From: Jeotgalibacillus salarius | GTDB lineage: Bacteria; Bacillota; Bacilli; Bacillales; Jeotgalibacillaceae | NCBI RefSeq assembly: GCF_004405125.1 | Contig: NZ_SORX01000001.1 | Location: 117,460 to 181,459 of the forward strand | Length of the DNA: 64,000 nucleotides | Direction of reading: 5' to 3' | The notes under the pieces: model-generated | Seen by the model: only the letters and a program-made list of their open reading frames with translations | What the model was told of the DNA's origin: nothing | The model's database searches: none | Translations under genes and position numbers: made by a program | In this document: piece by piece, positions 44,661 through 54,286 of the stretch | Layout: every line of letters starts with the position of its first letter | Numbering within the stretch: position 1 is the stretch's first letter

Positions 44661-44881
44661 GTGTAATTTTTCATATAGCGGTTAACGTACCAGAGTCCGA
44701 GAGTCAGTGAAGCGGCATCGACGATAATGACGTACCAGCTGCCTGTGTACCCTTTGTAAGAAGACCCGGCGATCAGTGCAATTGTAAGCAGCATGGCGAT
44801 CGTGCGGCTGTAGGTGATGCGGGTAAATAATACAACTAATAGTGCTGGAAGGAACATGGCCATAAGAATTTTCGTGCCCAT
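44636..44881 (-). CDS. csbA: CsbA small membrane protein (DUF2198)
   Basis: 81 aa with three hydrophobic segments and the CsbA-type ending WYVNRYMKNYTKKQRG. In B. subtilis csbA is sigma-B controlled and adjoins uvrBA; function unknown. I saw no clear sigma-B promoter here. It follows the HD gene by 31 bases and may be cotranscribed with it. Confidence 0.82.
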   Translation of the reverse strand: MGTKILMAMFLPALLVVLFTRITYSRTIAMLLTIALIAGSSYKGYTGSWYVIIVDAASLTLGLWYVNRYMKNYTKKQRGIA

Positions 44882-44912
44882 TTAATCACCTCTCGATTCA
44901 ATCATACTGAAC

Positions 44913-45551
44913 TCATTTTGATGCTGCAATAAGGTTTTCCGTAATCTTACTTAACTCCGAATGGGGGATAAATTTCTCAGCGAGCATATCAGGTAATACT
45001 TTTTCCAGAAAAAATTCAACACTTTTCATTTCTCTGAACCTGAGGATCGTTGAAAGCGCCTCCTGATAAATCTCCAGAAAAATCGGCTCAGGATTACCTT
45101 TTTGAATCTCACCGAACGACTCATATAGCAGATCGATTTTATCAGCAACAGATAAAACGTTCCCTTCAAGCGTCCGGTCCTTCCCTTCTTTAAAACGCGC
45201 GAGGTAGATTGACTGATATTCATCAGGAAATTCTGCCAAAACGAACTTGTGCGCCATCTCTTCTTCCACTTCGCTGAACAGCCTGTTTAATTCAGACGAT
45301 GCATATTTTACCGGCGTTTTAATATCTCCAGTGAAAATTTCGGGATAATCATGATTTAATGCTTTTTCATATAGATTTTTCCAATTAACTGTTTTACCGT
45401 GATGCTCTTCAACCGTTCCGAGAAATTGAGCAATTTTCGTTACTTTAAATGAATGGGCTGCTACAGTGTGTTCGTTATATTTAAACTTGCCCGGACACCT
45501 GAAAAGTTTCTCCATGTCCGATAAACTTTTAAAATAATGATGAATGCCCAT
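44913..45551 (-). CDS. HD-domain hydrolase, YfbR/5'-nucleotidase-like
   Basis: 212 aa. The HD metal motif is visible as H33 (TVAAHSFKV), the HD pair in LNHDYPEIFTGD and a distal D (VADKIDLLYES). YfbR relatives dephosphorylate deoxynucleoside monophosphates; the substrate here is inferred. GGGGTGAG precedes ATG 45551. Confidence 0.82.
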   Translation of the reverse strand: MGIHHYFKSLSDMEKLFRCPGKFKYNEHTVAAHSFKVTKIAQFLGTVEEHHGKTVNWKNLYEKALNHDYPEIFTGDIKTPVKYASSELNRLFSEVEEEMAHKFVLAEFPDEYQSIYLARFKEGKDRTLEGNVLSVADKIDLLYESFGEIQKGNPEPIFLEIYQEALSTILRFREMKSVEFFLEKVLPDMLAEKFIPHSELSKITENLIAASK

Positions 45552-45709
45552 CAGCTCACCCCGTTATTTTTAGCTAATCGTAGCACTAGCAGTGTAGAAA
45601 GTACAATACCTAAGATATGAATTCTTTACAAAGTGAATATGTAGATGAATTTAAAAAGGAGTAAACAACTGTCAGCTTCATCTTTTTTCCTTCACAATGA
45701 AAAAAGTTA

Positions 45710-45836
45710 GGTTCATTGCAGTGGAAGGCTTGGACTTCGGCTTGAGACGCGTGTACGCTGAGATCCCGCTGGCAGAGCCGCGGAGGCTTGGCACACGCCA
45801 CTCGAAAAGCATCCGCCTGTAACGGAAATGAGCCGG
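45710..45836 (+). repeat. Structured GC-rich repeat, copy R14 (divergent type I)
   Basis: The most diverged copy: GGACTTCGG in place of GACTCC, GAGATCCCGC, GGAGGCTTGGC, and CGAAAAGCATCCGCC. The outer arms GGTTCATT/AATGAGCC still pair. Confidence 0.7.
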
Positions 45837-45843
45837 TTACGTT

Positions 45844-45873
45844 AAAAACAGCCCGATTTATCAGGCTGTTTCA
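45844..45873 (-). terminator. minJ terminator
   Basis: AACAGCC/GGGCTGTT stem overlapping the minJ stop, then a T run. Confidence 0.65.
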
Positions 45874-47027
45874 CGTTTGCGGTCTTCTATTAAAATGAGT
45901 CCAAGCTGATAGTGCTGGCCTTCATACAATGCAGCCTGCGTGTAGCGTACTTCGCCTGCATGATTGAGTACTTCCAGCTTACAATGGGCACGGCTTTTCT
46001 GAACCGCTTCATAGAATTCCCGCTCATTTTTAACGATCTCACCATTTACTTTATGAATCATTTCGCCTCGCATCAGTCCCATTTTTGCTGCAGGTGTGCC
46101 TGGGAGGACATCAATGATCATGACACCTCTTTCACCATTCATAAAATGATAGCCTGACCTTCTGCAAATTGCACGGGTTTTCAGCATGATGAATAATCTG
46201 CCGGCGAACGCAATGCCAAAAGCTGCAAATATTAAGTACGGCGCCCAAAATGCACCAGCTGCAATGACTGTTGACAGGACACCGAGCCAGATTACCTGTG
46301 CACCATTCACTTTTAATATACTGCCTGGCAGGTCATGAACGACTGTTAATTGATAACCTAACACTGCCGGAAGAATCATGAGTGAGAATGAATCACCAAC
46401 CGCGATCAGTGGCCACCAGCCTGTTTCGCTGATCAGTCCATCAGGCACAGGAACCAGAAGCGGTACAAGCCATATTCTTTTTGTGAAAAATGCACCTGCT
46501 TTCAATCCGCGCGGCGTTCTGATCAAGCGAGGAGACGTCTGCCGGACCGCATTTAGCTGGATCAACAGCCCTTCTGCAATTAAAAGCAGTCCCATGATGA
46601 TACCTGCAGTTATAAAAGCTACAGGCAGATCAGGGATCCATTCTGGCAGTGTAATACCCGAATACCCGAGCCCATAAATTGCAGCTAATACCAGCGGAAA
46701 GATAAATCCTGCTGATAACAGCCTGAACTGGCCGCTTCCTGTGAACAGAATCATCAATACACTCACTGCATAGATCCAGAATACTTCAAGAACCAGACCT
46801 GAACCGCTGATCACAGCGGATAACAAAAGGCCGATTACTAAAGAAAGTCCTAAAAAGCTGAGTATTTCTATGTACCACGGTTTTACCGCTGTTCTTACAT
46901 CACGTCGTTCCCTTTTTAATCTTGCAGCCCCTGCGATGATGGCGGCTGCCAATGCAATCATCAATACCGGATTCATGATTCCTGATACTAGTGCACCCGG
47001 CAATTCATTGAGCCAATTACTGAACAT
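45861..47027 (-). CDS. minJ: Cell-division topology protein MinJ (PDZ membrane protein)
   Basis: 388 aa with about six to eight membrane segments (about 15-270) and a C-terminal PDZ domain (about 290-375; GVMIIDVLPGTPAAKMGLMRGEMI). In B. subtilis MinJ links DivIVA with MinD. Called on architecture and position next to ctpB; sequence identity could not be measured. Confidence 0.8.
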   Translation of the reverse strand: MFSNWLNELPGALVSGIMNPVLMIALAAAIIAGAARLKRERRDVRTAVKPWYIEILSFLGLSLVIGLLLSAVISGSGLVLEVFWIYAVSVLMILFTGSGQFRLLSAGFIFPLVLAAIYGLGYSGITLPEWIPDLPVAFITAGIIMGLLLIAEGLLIQLNAVRQTSPRLIRTPRGLKAGAFFTKRIWLVPLLVPVPDGLISETGWWPLIAVGDSFSLMILPAVLGYQLTVVHDLPGSILKVNGAQVIWLGVLSTVIAAGAFWAPYLIFAAFGIAFAGRLFIMLKTRAICRRSGYHFMNGERGVMIIDVLPGTPAAKMGLMRGEMIHKVNGEIVKNEREFYEAVQKSRAHCKLEVLNHAGEVRYTQAALYEGQHYQLGLILIEDRKRETA

Positions 47028-47140
47028 ACGATCCCCCCGGTCAAAAACAAATTCTTCTATTTATTGTATCAGACCTGAGGGAATCGCTATATAGGAATTT
47101 TGCCGGTAAATGTCCGGGAACTTCAAGCTAACATCTCACC

Positions 47141-48538
47141 TTAATGTCTCGCGATAAATTCGATCGCTGATTGAAGCTGATGATCATGGTTCGGATTTTT
47201 CTTATATAGTTCAAGCGTGGATTCCAGCTTTTTTAACGTTGACGTATTAACTTCCCCTGTCTCTTTTAAACGGGACTTCTTCTGGAATTCCTGGATCGCT
47301 TTTTCAGTTTGAGCACTGAAGTAGCCGTCTGTACGATCGATTTTATAACCCAGACCATCCAGGAGCCTTTGAAGTGAAGCAACCCGTTCATCATTCATTC
47401 CTTTTTTAAGTACGATCGAAGACTGAACAGGCGACAGCTCAAAAACTTCCGGCTGTACGACTTCGAGTGTAGGCTGAATACCTTTGCGGTGAATCCAGCG
47501 TTTATCAGGGGTCAGCCATTTAGAAACCGTCAGCTTCATCTGACTGCCGTCTCCAAGCTCAAGCGACTGCTGAACAGTTCCTTTGCCAAATGATTTTGTG
47601 CCAATCAGCGTATAACCTTCCACTTCATACATCGCTGCAGCGAGGATTTCTGAAGCAGACGCACTGCCTTCATCAATAAGCACCACAACCGGATATTCTT
47701 TTTTATCTTTCGCAGCTGAGGTGAGCGCTTCACGTTTACCGGAGCGTTCTTCCACATACATAAACGGTTTTTTATCAGTAATAAAATTCCCAAGCACTTC
47801 CTCAACGCTTGACAATAAACCACCAGGGTTCCCGCGGACATCGAGAATCAGCCCCGACAGTTCCTCTTTTTCCAGTTCATCCAAAGCAGTTTTCACATCT
47901 TTTCCTGTACCCTCACCGAACGTTTTGATTTCTATGTACCCGGCCTTTGCACCGTCCCGTTCATATAATTGGTGAGCGACTGTTTCTACAGGGATATCAT
48001 CCCGAACCACATTGATCGTTAAGGACTTTTCAGATTCACCTCTTTTAATGCCAAGCTGAACACGGCTTCCTTTAGGACCTCTGATTTTTGACGTTAAATC
48101 GTAAATCGTAAGACCGGCAATCTCTTCATTATCGACGTGAGTGATGACATCATTCGGCTTTAGCCCCGCAGTCTCAGCAGGCGATTCCTTCAGCGGAGCA
48201 ACAATGATAAATTCCCCATCCTGCTGCGTAATTTCTGCGCCAATTCCGCTAAATGAAGAATCAAGGGAGTCATGAAATTGTTTTGTTGCCTGCTCATCCA
48301 TATACACAGAGTATGGATCACCGAGTGCAGCTACCATACCTTTTAGCGCACCATCAAGTAACTTTTTTTCATCCACATTTTCAACATAGCTTTCCTGAAT
48401 CATTTGCTGCGCTTTTTCAATTTTAGACCGCTCCACTGAAACTTCTTCAGGAACACGTTTCACAATAAAACGATCTGCACTATAATAAACGCCGGCTCCT
48501 AATACCATACATAGTAGGATCATCAGTGCTTTTTTCAC
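47141..48538 (-). CDS. ctpB: Carboxy-terminal processing protease CtpB
   Basis: An S41 serine peptidase, 465 aa: N-terminal signal anchor (about 1-20), PDZ (about 95-175), S41 core with S294 (GSASASE), K319 (SFGKGTVQ) and Q323 in the spacing of CtpB, and a C-terminal peptidoglycan-binding domain (about 380-445). In B. subtilis CtpB cleaves SpoIVFA in sporulation signalling. GTG start behind GGGAGGGGG. Confidence 0.93.
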   Translation of the reverse strand: MKKALMILLCMVLGAGVYYSADRFIVKRVPEEVSVERSKIEKAQQMIQESYVENVDEKKLLDGALKGMVAALGDPYSVYMDEQATKQFHDSLDSSFSGIGAEITQQDGEFIIVAPLKESPAETAGLKPNDVITHVDNEEIAGLTIYDLTSKIRGPKGSRVQLGIKRGESEKSLTINVVRDDIPVETVAHQLYERDGAKAGYIEIKTFGEGTGKDVKTALDELEKEELSGLILDVRGNPGGLLSSVEEVLGNFITDKKPFMYVEERSGKREALTSAAKDKKEYPVVVLIDEGSASASEILAAAMYEVEGYTLIGTKSFGKGTVQQSLELGDGSQMKLTVSKWLTPDKRWIHRKGIQPTLEVVQPEVFELSPVQSSIVLKKGMNDERVASLQRLLDGLGYKIDRTDGYFSAQTEKAIQEFQKKSRLKETGEVNTSTLKKLESTLELYKKNPNHDHQLQSAIEFIARH

Positions 48539-48562
48539 CAGCTTCCCCCTCCCTGTTAAACA

Positions 48563-49114
48563 TTATGAAGCTGTATTTTCACTTAGAAGTGCATTCACTT
48601 TCTTTTCAAGCTGCTGTGCAGTGACCGGACCGAAGAACGTTTCATAGATCCTGCCATCAGGCGTAATCACGACTGTGATCGGAATCGTAAATATCCGAAA
48701 AACCTTCTGAAGATCACCATCCTCATCCAATGCAATCGGAAAATTAATCTGGTGATCATCGATGAAATTAAACGCTGACTCTTTCTTAAATTCCTCTTTT
48801 GTCAGATTGACACCAATCAAATTAATATCGGGATGGTCACGCGTAAATTTCTTCAGTTCAGGCATCTCTTCAATACAAGGCGGACACCAGCTCGTCCAGA
48901 AATTAAGTATCAGAGGCTTCCCGGAAAAATCCTGCTTAGTAAGTTCAGTACCATCCTGCATGGCCAGTATAAAATCCGGCGCTTCATTTAATTCTAAAGT
49001 CTGCATCACTGGTTCATATTCAGGACCCGGCTCTGCACTGATCAGAAAAAACACCCCTGCACAACACATTACAGCAAATACCCATCCAGCCATTCTCACC
49101 CTCTGCACCATCAT
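48563..49114 (-). CDS. Membrane-anchored thioredoxin-like protein (ResA/TlpA type)
   Basis: 183 aa; N-terminal membrane anchor (about 8-27), then an AhpC/TSA-Redoxin fold with C77-P-P-C80 (NFWTSWCPPCIEEMPEL) and a cis-Pro (TIPITVVI). It faces outside and probably reduces cysteines of cytochrome c or another exported protein; cccB lies about 4 kb away. Starts behind GGAGGGG. Confidence 0.88.
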   Translation of the reverse strand: MMVQRVRMAGWVFAVMCCAGVFFLISAEPGPEYEPVMQTLELNEAPDFILAMQDGTELTKQDFSGKPLILNFWTSWCPPCIEEMPELKKFTRDHPDINLIGVNLTKEEFKKESAFNFIDDHQINFPIALDEDGDLQKVFRIFTIPITVVITPDGRIYETFFGPVTAQQLEKKVNALLSENTAS

Positions 49115-49212
49115 ACGCCGCCCCTCCTCGGAGGAGTATATGAATGAATCGTAATTGATTATGTCTGGTAATTTTTTAGTGCAGGTTGAATGTGATTTCC
49201 ATTATTTATGCA

Positions 49213-49291
49213 GCACACTAGGGACGGAGTTAAGTGATTCATTTTTAGAATGATTCTAAAAGTGTCGCAGTTAACTCCGTCCCCACTGTGC
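49213..49291. repeat. REP/BIME-like hairpin element
   Basis: Inverted GGGACGGAGTTAA arms (49221-49233 and 49271-49284) flank an inner palindrome TTTTAGAAT/ATTCTAAAA. It resembles paired REPs of the type mobilised by REP-associated tyrosine transposases. No such transposase is in the window. Confidence 0.7.
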
Positions 49292-49298
49292 CGCTCAA

Positions 49299-49330
49299 TA
49301 AAAAAACTCCCAAACCAAAGTTTGGGAGTC
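49299..49330 (-). terminator. Terminator of the M23 hydrolase gene
   Basis: CTCCCAAAC/GTTTGGGAG, loop TTTG, seven T. Confidence 0.85.
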
Positions 49331-49337
49331 TGCTAGA

Positions 49338-50756
49338 TTAGAATGAGATATATTTACGCGGGTTAACAGCGTTTGACTTAGATCCGTTCCACTGTCCTTC
49401 GTGAATTTCGAAGTGAAGGTGAGATCCGAATGAAAATCCTGTGTTACCCATACCGCCGATATATTGACCTTTTTCTACATACTGGCCATTAGATACGCCG
49501 ATACTGCTTAAGTGAGCATATACTGTTGTGAAAGTCTGTCCATTAATGTTGTGTGTAATTAAGATCATGTTACCGTAGCCGCCGTTATTACCTGATGATG
49601 CTTCAACAACGTAACCGCCAGCTGCTGCAACGATTGATGATCCTGTTCCATTTGCAACATCAATTCCATAGTGATATCTTGGCTTGCCGTTCAGAATGTC
49701 ATAACCGAATTCAGTTGTGATTCTTCCGCTTGCAGGATTAACCCAGTCTCCAGCTGATACTGGTGCACTTGCCTGTGGTGCAGGTGCAGGTGTCGAAGCA
49801 CTGCTTGAACTGCTTGACGACGATCTGCTTGTTTGTGAAGCAGCTGCTGCTTCTGCACGTGCTGCTGCCTCGGCTTCTGCTGCGGCCGCTTCTGCTGCTG
49901 CGGCTCTCTCTGCCTCTGCTTTACGCTGACGCTCAAGTTCTTTCTGGCGCTCGATTTCACGCTGTCTTGCAAGTTCAGCAAGACGTTCCTGTTCAGCAAC
50001 AATGCGGTCTTCTACATCTGCTGCAAGGTTTTTAAGTTCTCCGTCTTTTTCTTTGAGCTTGGATTTTTCATCTTCAAGCTCTGCCTGTTTTGCTTCAAGT
50101 TCTTCCATAAGAGAATTCTTGTCTGCTTTTTGAGAATCAAGATCAGCTTTTAAGCCGTCAAGCTCAGCTTTTTGAGCTTCAAGTTCAGCAAGCTGCTGCT
50201 TCACTTCTTCTTCTTTTTGCTCAAGAGATACTTTATCCTGGTGCTGTTCTTCCATGATTTTACGGTCAGCTGATACTAATGTGTTAACAGCTGAGAAACG
50301 GTCGATAAAGTCACCGAAGTTTTCAGCTCCCAGCAGTACATCAACATAGTCTACTGAACCGCCTGTAAGCTGAATCGCACGTGCGCGTTCTTCAAGAAGC
50401 GCCGTACGCTCTTCAATCTTTATTTTTAATTCTTCAATTTCTCCGCGAAGCTTTGCGATGTGCGCATTAGTCTCATCAATCTGACCAGCTACGCCATTGA
50501 TTTTATCAGTTGTATCTTCAATTTTACTATCAAGCTTTTTAATTTCAGCAGTTACTTTCTCCTGCTCTTTTACAATCTTTTCAATGCGGTTATTGGTAGT
50601 GCTGATTTCACCGCTGACTTCTTCTCTTTGATTCTCAATTGATGAACGTTCTTCTTTTAAGTTGTCTAATGATTCAGCAGAAGCTGTGTTAAGTGCAGGT
50701 ATGCTGCTTGCAATTAATGCTGCTGCTAATGACAGGCTGACGAATGACTTTTTCAC
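49338..50756 (-). CDS. EnvC/PcsB-like M23 murein hydrolase
   Basis: 472 aa exported protein: signal peptide (about 1-27, cleavage near ASAES), long coiled coil (about 30-300), Ala/Glu-rich then Ser-rich linker (about 300-350), and C-terminal M23 peptidase. The zinc ligands are intact (HYGIDVANG and HLHFEIHEG), so it should cut peptidoglycan peptides itself. It follows ftsEX, which control such enzymes (EnvC, PcsB, CwlO), and is probably their effector. GTG 50756 is chosen with AAGGGAG upstream; the longer frame enters repeat R15. Confidence 0.9.
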   Translation of the reverse strand: MKKSFVSLSLAAALIASSIPALNTASAESLDNLKEERSSIENQREEVSGEISTTNNRIEKIVKEQEKVTAEIKKLDSKIEDTTDKINGVAGQIDETNAHIAKLRGEIEELKIKIEERTALLEERARAIQLTGGSVDYVDVLLGAENFGDFIDRFSAVNTLVSADRKIMEEQHQDKVSLEQKEEEVKQQLAELEAQKAELDGLKADLDSQKADKNSLMEELEAKQAELEDEKSKLKEKDGELKNLAADVEDRIVAEQERLAELARQREIERQKELERQRKAEAERAAAAEAAAAEAEAAARAEAAAASQTSRSSSSSSSSASTPAPAPQASAPVSAGDWVNPASGRITTEFGYDILNGKPRYHYGIDVANGTGSSIVAAAGGYVVEASSGNNGGYGNMILITHNINGQTFTTVYAHLSSIGVSNGQYVEKGQYIGGMGNTGFSFGSHLHFEIHEGQWNGSKSNAVNPRKYISF

Positions 50757-50807
50757 AAATATTGTTCTCCCTTCGAATCTAGCATTTCTTTTTTCTCTGT
50801 AAAAATT

Positions 50808-50939
50808 GGCTGTTGATTTCCGCTTCAGGCGGACGCTTTCCGCATGGACGGCGGTGAGCCTCCTCGTGCTTCGCACTGCGGGGTCTCACCTGTCCGTCGT
50901 TCATGCTGGAGTCGCCGCCTTACGCTCCAATCCCAGCTG
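50808..50939 (-). repeat. Structured GC-rich repeat, copy R15 (type I)
   Basis: GGCGG/CCGCC, GCATG/CATGC, GACGG/CCGTC, GGTGAG/CTCACC, apical GTGC-GAA-GCAC. Sits between ftsX and the M23 gene. Confidence 0.9.
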
Positions 50940-50973
50940 TAAAACAAAATTATCAGTGGATTTCAATAATTTT

Positions 50974-51858
50974 TTATACGCGCAGGAATTTTCTGACGGA
51001 CATAAAGCTTCCCCATACGCCGATTACGACGCCCATCAGTAGAATTAATGCGTTAATTTGATAAATAAACGGTGAAAACTCAAGGATCTGTATGAATGAA
51101 TTTTCAAGCCGTGGCTCCATATATTCATAGACATTGTAGTAGATCATTGATACGGCTGCGATCGGCAGGATTGAGCCGATAATGCCGAGCCAGATTCCTT
51201 CGAGTATGAATGGAATTCTGACAAACCAGTTAGACGCGCCAACCAGCTTCATAATCTCAATTTCTGTTCTTCTTGCAACAATTGTTATCTTAATTGTGTT
51301 TGAAATCAGGAACATTGCGGTAAACAATAAACCGAAGATCAAAACGGCACCGACATTCCTGCTGACTTCAAGGATGCTGAATAGCCGATCGATTTTTCCT
51401 TCGCCGTATTCGACAGAGTGTGTACTTTCAAGCGTACCGATCTGGGAAGCGAGACGTTCAGTTTGTCTCGGGTCAACGGCTTTGACGACAAATTTATCGC
51501 GAAGAGGGTTATTTTGTTCAAACAGTGCCATCTCTTCACCGAAACTGTCAATCAGACCGGATAATTCTTCTTCTTTCGTTGAATAGTCAACGGATTCAAC
51601 ACCGGTGAGCCGTTCAATTTCCTGTTCAAGCGTGGATACTGCCTGTTCATCGGCTTCGAGCTCAACGTAGACATTCATTTCAACATCATTTTCAATATCA
51701 TCAGCGGCTTTATTCATATTGAGCATTAGAGCTGTGAATACGCCGACTAAGAGCAATGTTACAGTTACAGCACTGACAGATGCAAATGTCATCCATCCGT
51801 TTCTCACAAGACTTTTAAAACTTTCTCTGAAATGCCTTGATAAAGTTCTAGCTTTCAT
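50974..51858 (-). CDS. ftsX: Cell division protein FtsX
   Basis: 294 aa permease-like protein with four membrane helices (about 22-45, 170-195, 220-245, 265-290) and an extracellular loop (about 50-165) that contacts peptidoglycan hydrolases. ATG 51858 overlaps the ftsE stop; a longer frame inside ftsE is discarded. Confidence 0.96.
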   Translation of the reverse strand: MKARTLSRHFRESFKSLVRNGWMTFASVSAVTVTLLLVGVFTALMLNMNKAADDIENDVEMNVYVELEADEQAVSTLEQEIERLTGVESVDYSTKEEELSGLIDSFGEEMALFEQNNPLRDKFVVKAVDPRQTERLASQIGTLESTHSVEYGEGKIDRLFSILEVSRNVGAVLIFGLLFTAMFLISNTIKITIVARRTEIEIMKLVGASNWFVRIPFILEGIWLGIIGSILPIAAVSMIYYNVYEYMEPRLENSFIQILEFSPFIYQINALILLMGVVIGVWGSFMSVRKFLRV

Positions 51859-52534
51859 AACCGTAGTCCCCCCGCTGTTCGTCACGGACAATGACACCAT
51901 TTTCAATGGCAATGACACGGTGGCGGATTGTGTTCACAATTTCTCGGTTATGCGTAGCCATAATAATCGTTGTGCCGCGTGAATTAATTTCTTCAAACAA
52001 GTTCATAATTTCCCATGAAGTCTCCGGATCAAGGTTTCCTGTAGGCTCATCTGCAATCATCACTTTAGGTGAATTTGCGATGGAGCGTGCGATAGATACT
52101 CGCTGTTGTTCCCCTCCGGAAAGCTCATCGGGCATCATGCGGGCTTTGTGTTTCAATCCAACTAGATCTAACACTTCCATTACTCTCTGCTTGATTACCT
52201 TTGGCTGTTCTTCGATTACTTCTAAAGCAAAAGCTATATTTTCGTAAACAGTCAGCTTATTCAGGAGTTTAAAATCCTGAAAAACCACACCGATATTTCT
52301 GCGTAAGTAAGGCACACGTTTGCTCTTCAGTTTCGCAATATCGATTCCATTTACCATAATGTTACCTTTTGTCGGCTTTTCTTCACGGTAGATCATTTTG
52401 ATAAATGTAGATTTACCAGCTCCACTTGGTCCGACTACATAGACGAACTCTCCGGACTGTATCTTCACATCAAATCCGTTTGCAGCCATGATTCCGTTGG
52501 GGTACTTCTTGTATACTTCATTCATCTGTATCAT
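51848..52534 (-). CDS. ftsE: Cell division ATP-binding protein FtsE
   Basis: 228 aa ABC ATPase that drives FtsX to activate cell-wall hydrolases. Walker A GPSGAGKST (35-43), LSGGEQQRVSIARS, Walker B VMIADEPTGNLD. ATG 52534 gives the usual N-terminus MIQMNEVYKKYPNG; the upstream GTG lies in the ribosome site AAGGTGAG. Confidence 0.97.
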   Translation of the reverse strand: MIQMNEVYKKYPNGIMAANGFDVKIQSGEFVYVVGPSGAGKSTFIKMIYREEKPTKGNIMVNGIDIAKLKSKRVPYLRRNIGVVFQDFKLLNKLTVYENIAFALEVIEEQPKVIKQRVMEVLDLVGLKHKARMMPDELSGGEQQRVSIARSIANSPKVMIADEPTGNLDPETSWEIMNLFEEINSRGTTIIMATHNREIVNTIRHRVIAIENGVIVRDEQRGDYGYES

Positions 52535-52729
52535 ATAAAAAATACTCACCTTATCTTTAAATTTCCTTGATGACTGTACTTAGCTGACTGGTGTAAGTGC
52601 CATGATTCGCTGCACAATAGGATTAAATAGCTAATTTTGCAGGATTTCTGCTGAAGGCACAAGAACATTATATCATTCTAGCGAATTTTGTTAACGACAT
52701 TTATATTACAGTTTCATTTCGTCAATGAA

Positions 52730-52770
52730 ATATAAAAAGCATCTTTCTCCAATTTGGAAAAAGATGCTCA
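52730..52770 (-). terminator. cccB terminator
   Basis: GCATCTTTTTCC/GGAGAAAGATGC stem, then TTTTTAT. It separates cccB from ftsE. Confidence 0.8.
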
Positions 52771-52782
52771 ACTTCGGCTATA

Positions 52783-53103
52783 TTATTGCATTTCTGACAG
52801 CCATTCTGCAACTACTTCTGCTTCTTCACCTTCAATTAAACCAGCAGGCATGCTTCCCTGCCCCTGCTGAATCACATTCAGAATTTCATCCTGACTCAGC
52901 CTCGAACCTACTTCCTGCAGGTTTGGACCGCTTGCACCTTCAAGATTATCACCGTGACAGCCAGAGCAATTTCCAATAAAAATCTCTTCAGGATCCATTT
53001 CACCGGCTGAAGAGCCTGTATCAGTTGCTTCCTCTTCTCCGCCTCCACATGCTCCAAGTAAAACTGCAGATCCCAGTGCAACACCTAACCACCATTTTTT
53101 CAT
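52783..53103 (-). CDS. cccB: Cytochrome c-551, lipoprotein
   Basis: 106 aa small membrane-anchored cytochrome c. Lipobox LLGAC (about 18-22), acidic linker, heme motif CSGCH, and axial Met in QGSMPAG. Likely electron carrier to a terminal oxidase. GAGGTGG precedes ATG 53103. Confidence 0.93.
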   Translation of the reverse strand: MKKWWLGVALGSAVLLGACGGGEEEATDTGSSAGEMDPEEIFIGNCSGCHGDNLEGASGPNLQEVGSRLSQDEILNVIQQGQGSMPAGLIEGEEAEVVAEWLSEMQ

Positions 53104-53156
53104 CAATATCCACCTCATCTTTAAAATAATGTAAAATCTTTTCTTAAAATAACAAT

Positions 53157-54026
53157 TTAATCTCTTTTAAAACCTTCACCTAACACTTCAGATGCGTCAT
53201 TTACAATCACAAAAGCATTCGGATCAATCTTTTTTACTACATTCTTCAATTTAGTGAACTCAGTCTGATCAATGACACACATTAGGATCGGACGTTCACG
53301 ATCTGTGTAACCACCGTATGCTGAAAGCTTTGTCACACCTCTGTCTACTTCTTCAAAAATCGCACGGCTGATTTCTTCCTGACGATTTGTAATGATATGC
53401 ACCATTTTCGAGCGCTGCCATCCGACCTGAACAAGGTCAATTGTTTTACTCGTAACGTAGAGGGCAATCAGTGCATATAACCCCTGCTCAATGCTAAAAA
53501 CAATTGCTGAACTGAGCACGATCAAACCATCAATCATTGCAATACTCGTCCCAAGTCCCAAGCCACTGTATTTATGTATAATCTGAGCAGCCAGATCTGT
53601 ACCGCCTGTAGATGCTTTACCTCTAAATACGATTCCTAAACCAATTCCAACACCAATCCCACCAAATAATGCGCCAAGCAGAGGGTCCTCTGTCCATGGT
53701 GCCCAATTCTCCGTCAAAAATACCCACCCAGGCAGTGCGAGTGTACCGACAAATGATTTCAGTCCGAAATTTTTGCCGAGCAAAATCACGCCTGCGATAA
53801 ATAGCGGAATATTAAAAGCATACTGCACAATAGCAGGACGCCACTCAAACAGTCCATTTAAAATTGTACTAATCCCGCTTGTGCCGCCCGAAGCGACCGC
53901 ATTTGGAAGTAAAAATACATTAAAAGAAATCGCGACAAATAATGCCCCGATGATTACGTATACATAGTCAATTGCCCCGTGCCATGCTTTCGGTTCACTC
54001 TGACCGCGGCGATTTCGCTTGCCCAT
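53157..54026 (-). CDS. YitT-family membrane protein (DUF2179 C-terminus)
   Basis: 289 aa: five to six membrane helices (about 20-185; [19 protein letters not shown]) and a cytoplasmic DUF2179 domain (about 205-285). Function not established. Position between cccB and prfB resembles the B. subtilis YvjA locus. Confidence 0.88.
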   Translation of the reverse strand: MGKRNRRGQSEPKAWHGAIDYVYVIIGALFVAISFNVFLLPNAVASGGTSGISTILNGLFEWRPAIVQYAFNIPLFIAGVILLGKNFGLKSFVGTLALPGWVFLTENWAPWTEDPLLGALFGGIGVGIGLGIVFRGKASTGGTDLAAQIIHKYSGLGLGTSIAMIDGLIVLSSAIVFSIEQGLYALIALYVTSKTIDLVQVGWQRSKMVHIITNRQEEISRAIFEEVDRGVTKLSAYGGYTDRERPILMCVIDQTEFTKLKNVVKKIDPNAFVIVNDASEVLGEGFKRD

Positions 54027-54117
54027 TGACTGTCATCCTTTCTCTATTCAAGTCTACACCGCTAGAGAGTATAGCATGTAGAGACATTTCTGTGAATATT
54101 GTCATGCTAGAGCGTTA

Positions 54118-54240
54118 GTGCGGTGAAGAGTCTGGGTGAAGGCTGCCCTTGCCCGGGTCTAACTGCCGTCACAGCGCTACATGTGACCGTTACTCTCCGG
54201 CCGGTTGCGTAGAAACGGGTCTGTCCCGGGTCTACCTTTC
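54118..54240 (+). repeat. Array fragment F (GGTCTGTCCCGGGTCTAC)
   Basis: Contains GCCCGGGTCTAAC, GCGCTACATGTGACCGTTAC and GTAGAAACGGGTCTGTCCCG, phrases also seen at 37510 and 63743. Degenerate; word period not clear. Nothing else in this gap. Confidence 0.45.
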
Positions 54241-54245
54241 TTCCG

Positions 54246-54276
54246 CAAAAAAATCCGCTGCACCCAGGCAGCGGAC
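54246..54276 (-). terminator. prfB terminator
   Basis: TCCGCTGC/GCAGCGGA, loop CTGGGT, seven T. Confidence 0.85.
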
Positions 54277-54286
54277 CTCCCACACA

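Noticed and set aside
44882..44960. Sigma-B promoter for csbA
   Set aside because: Expected from B. subtilis, but no GTTTAA and GGGTAT pair at proper spacing is visible.
49338..50876. Longer M23 hydrolase (512 codons)
   Set aside because: The first 40 codons are the edge of repeat R15; the signal peptide begins at GTG 50756.
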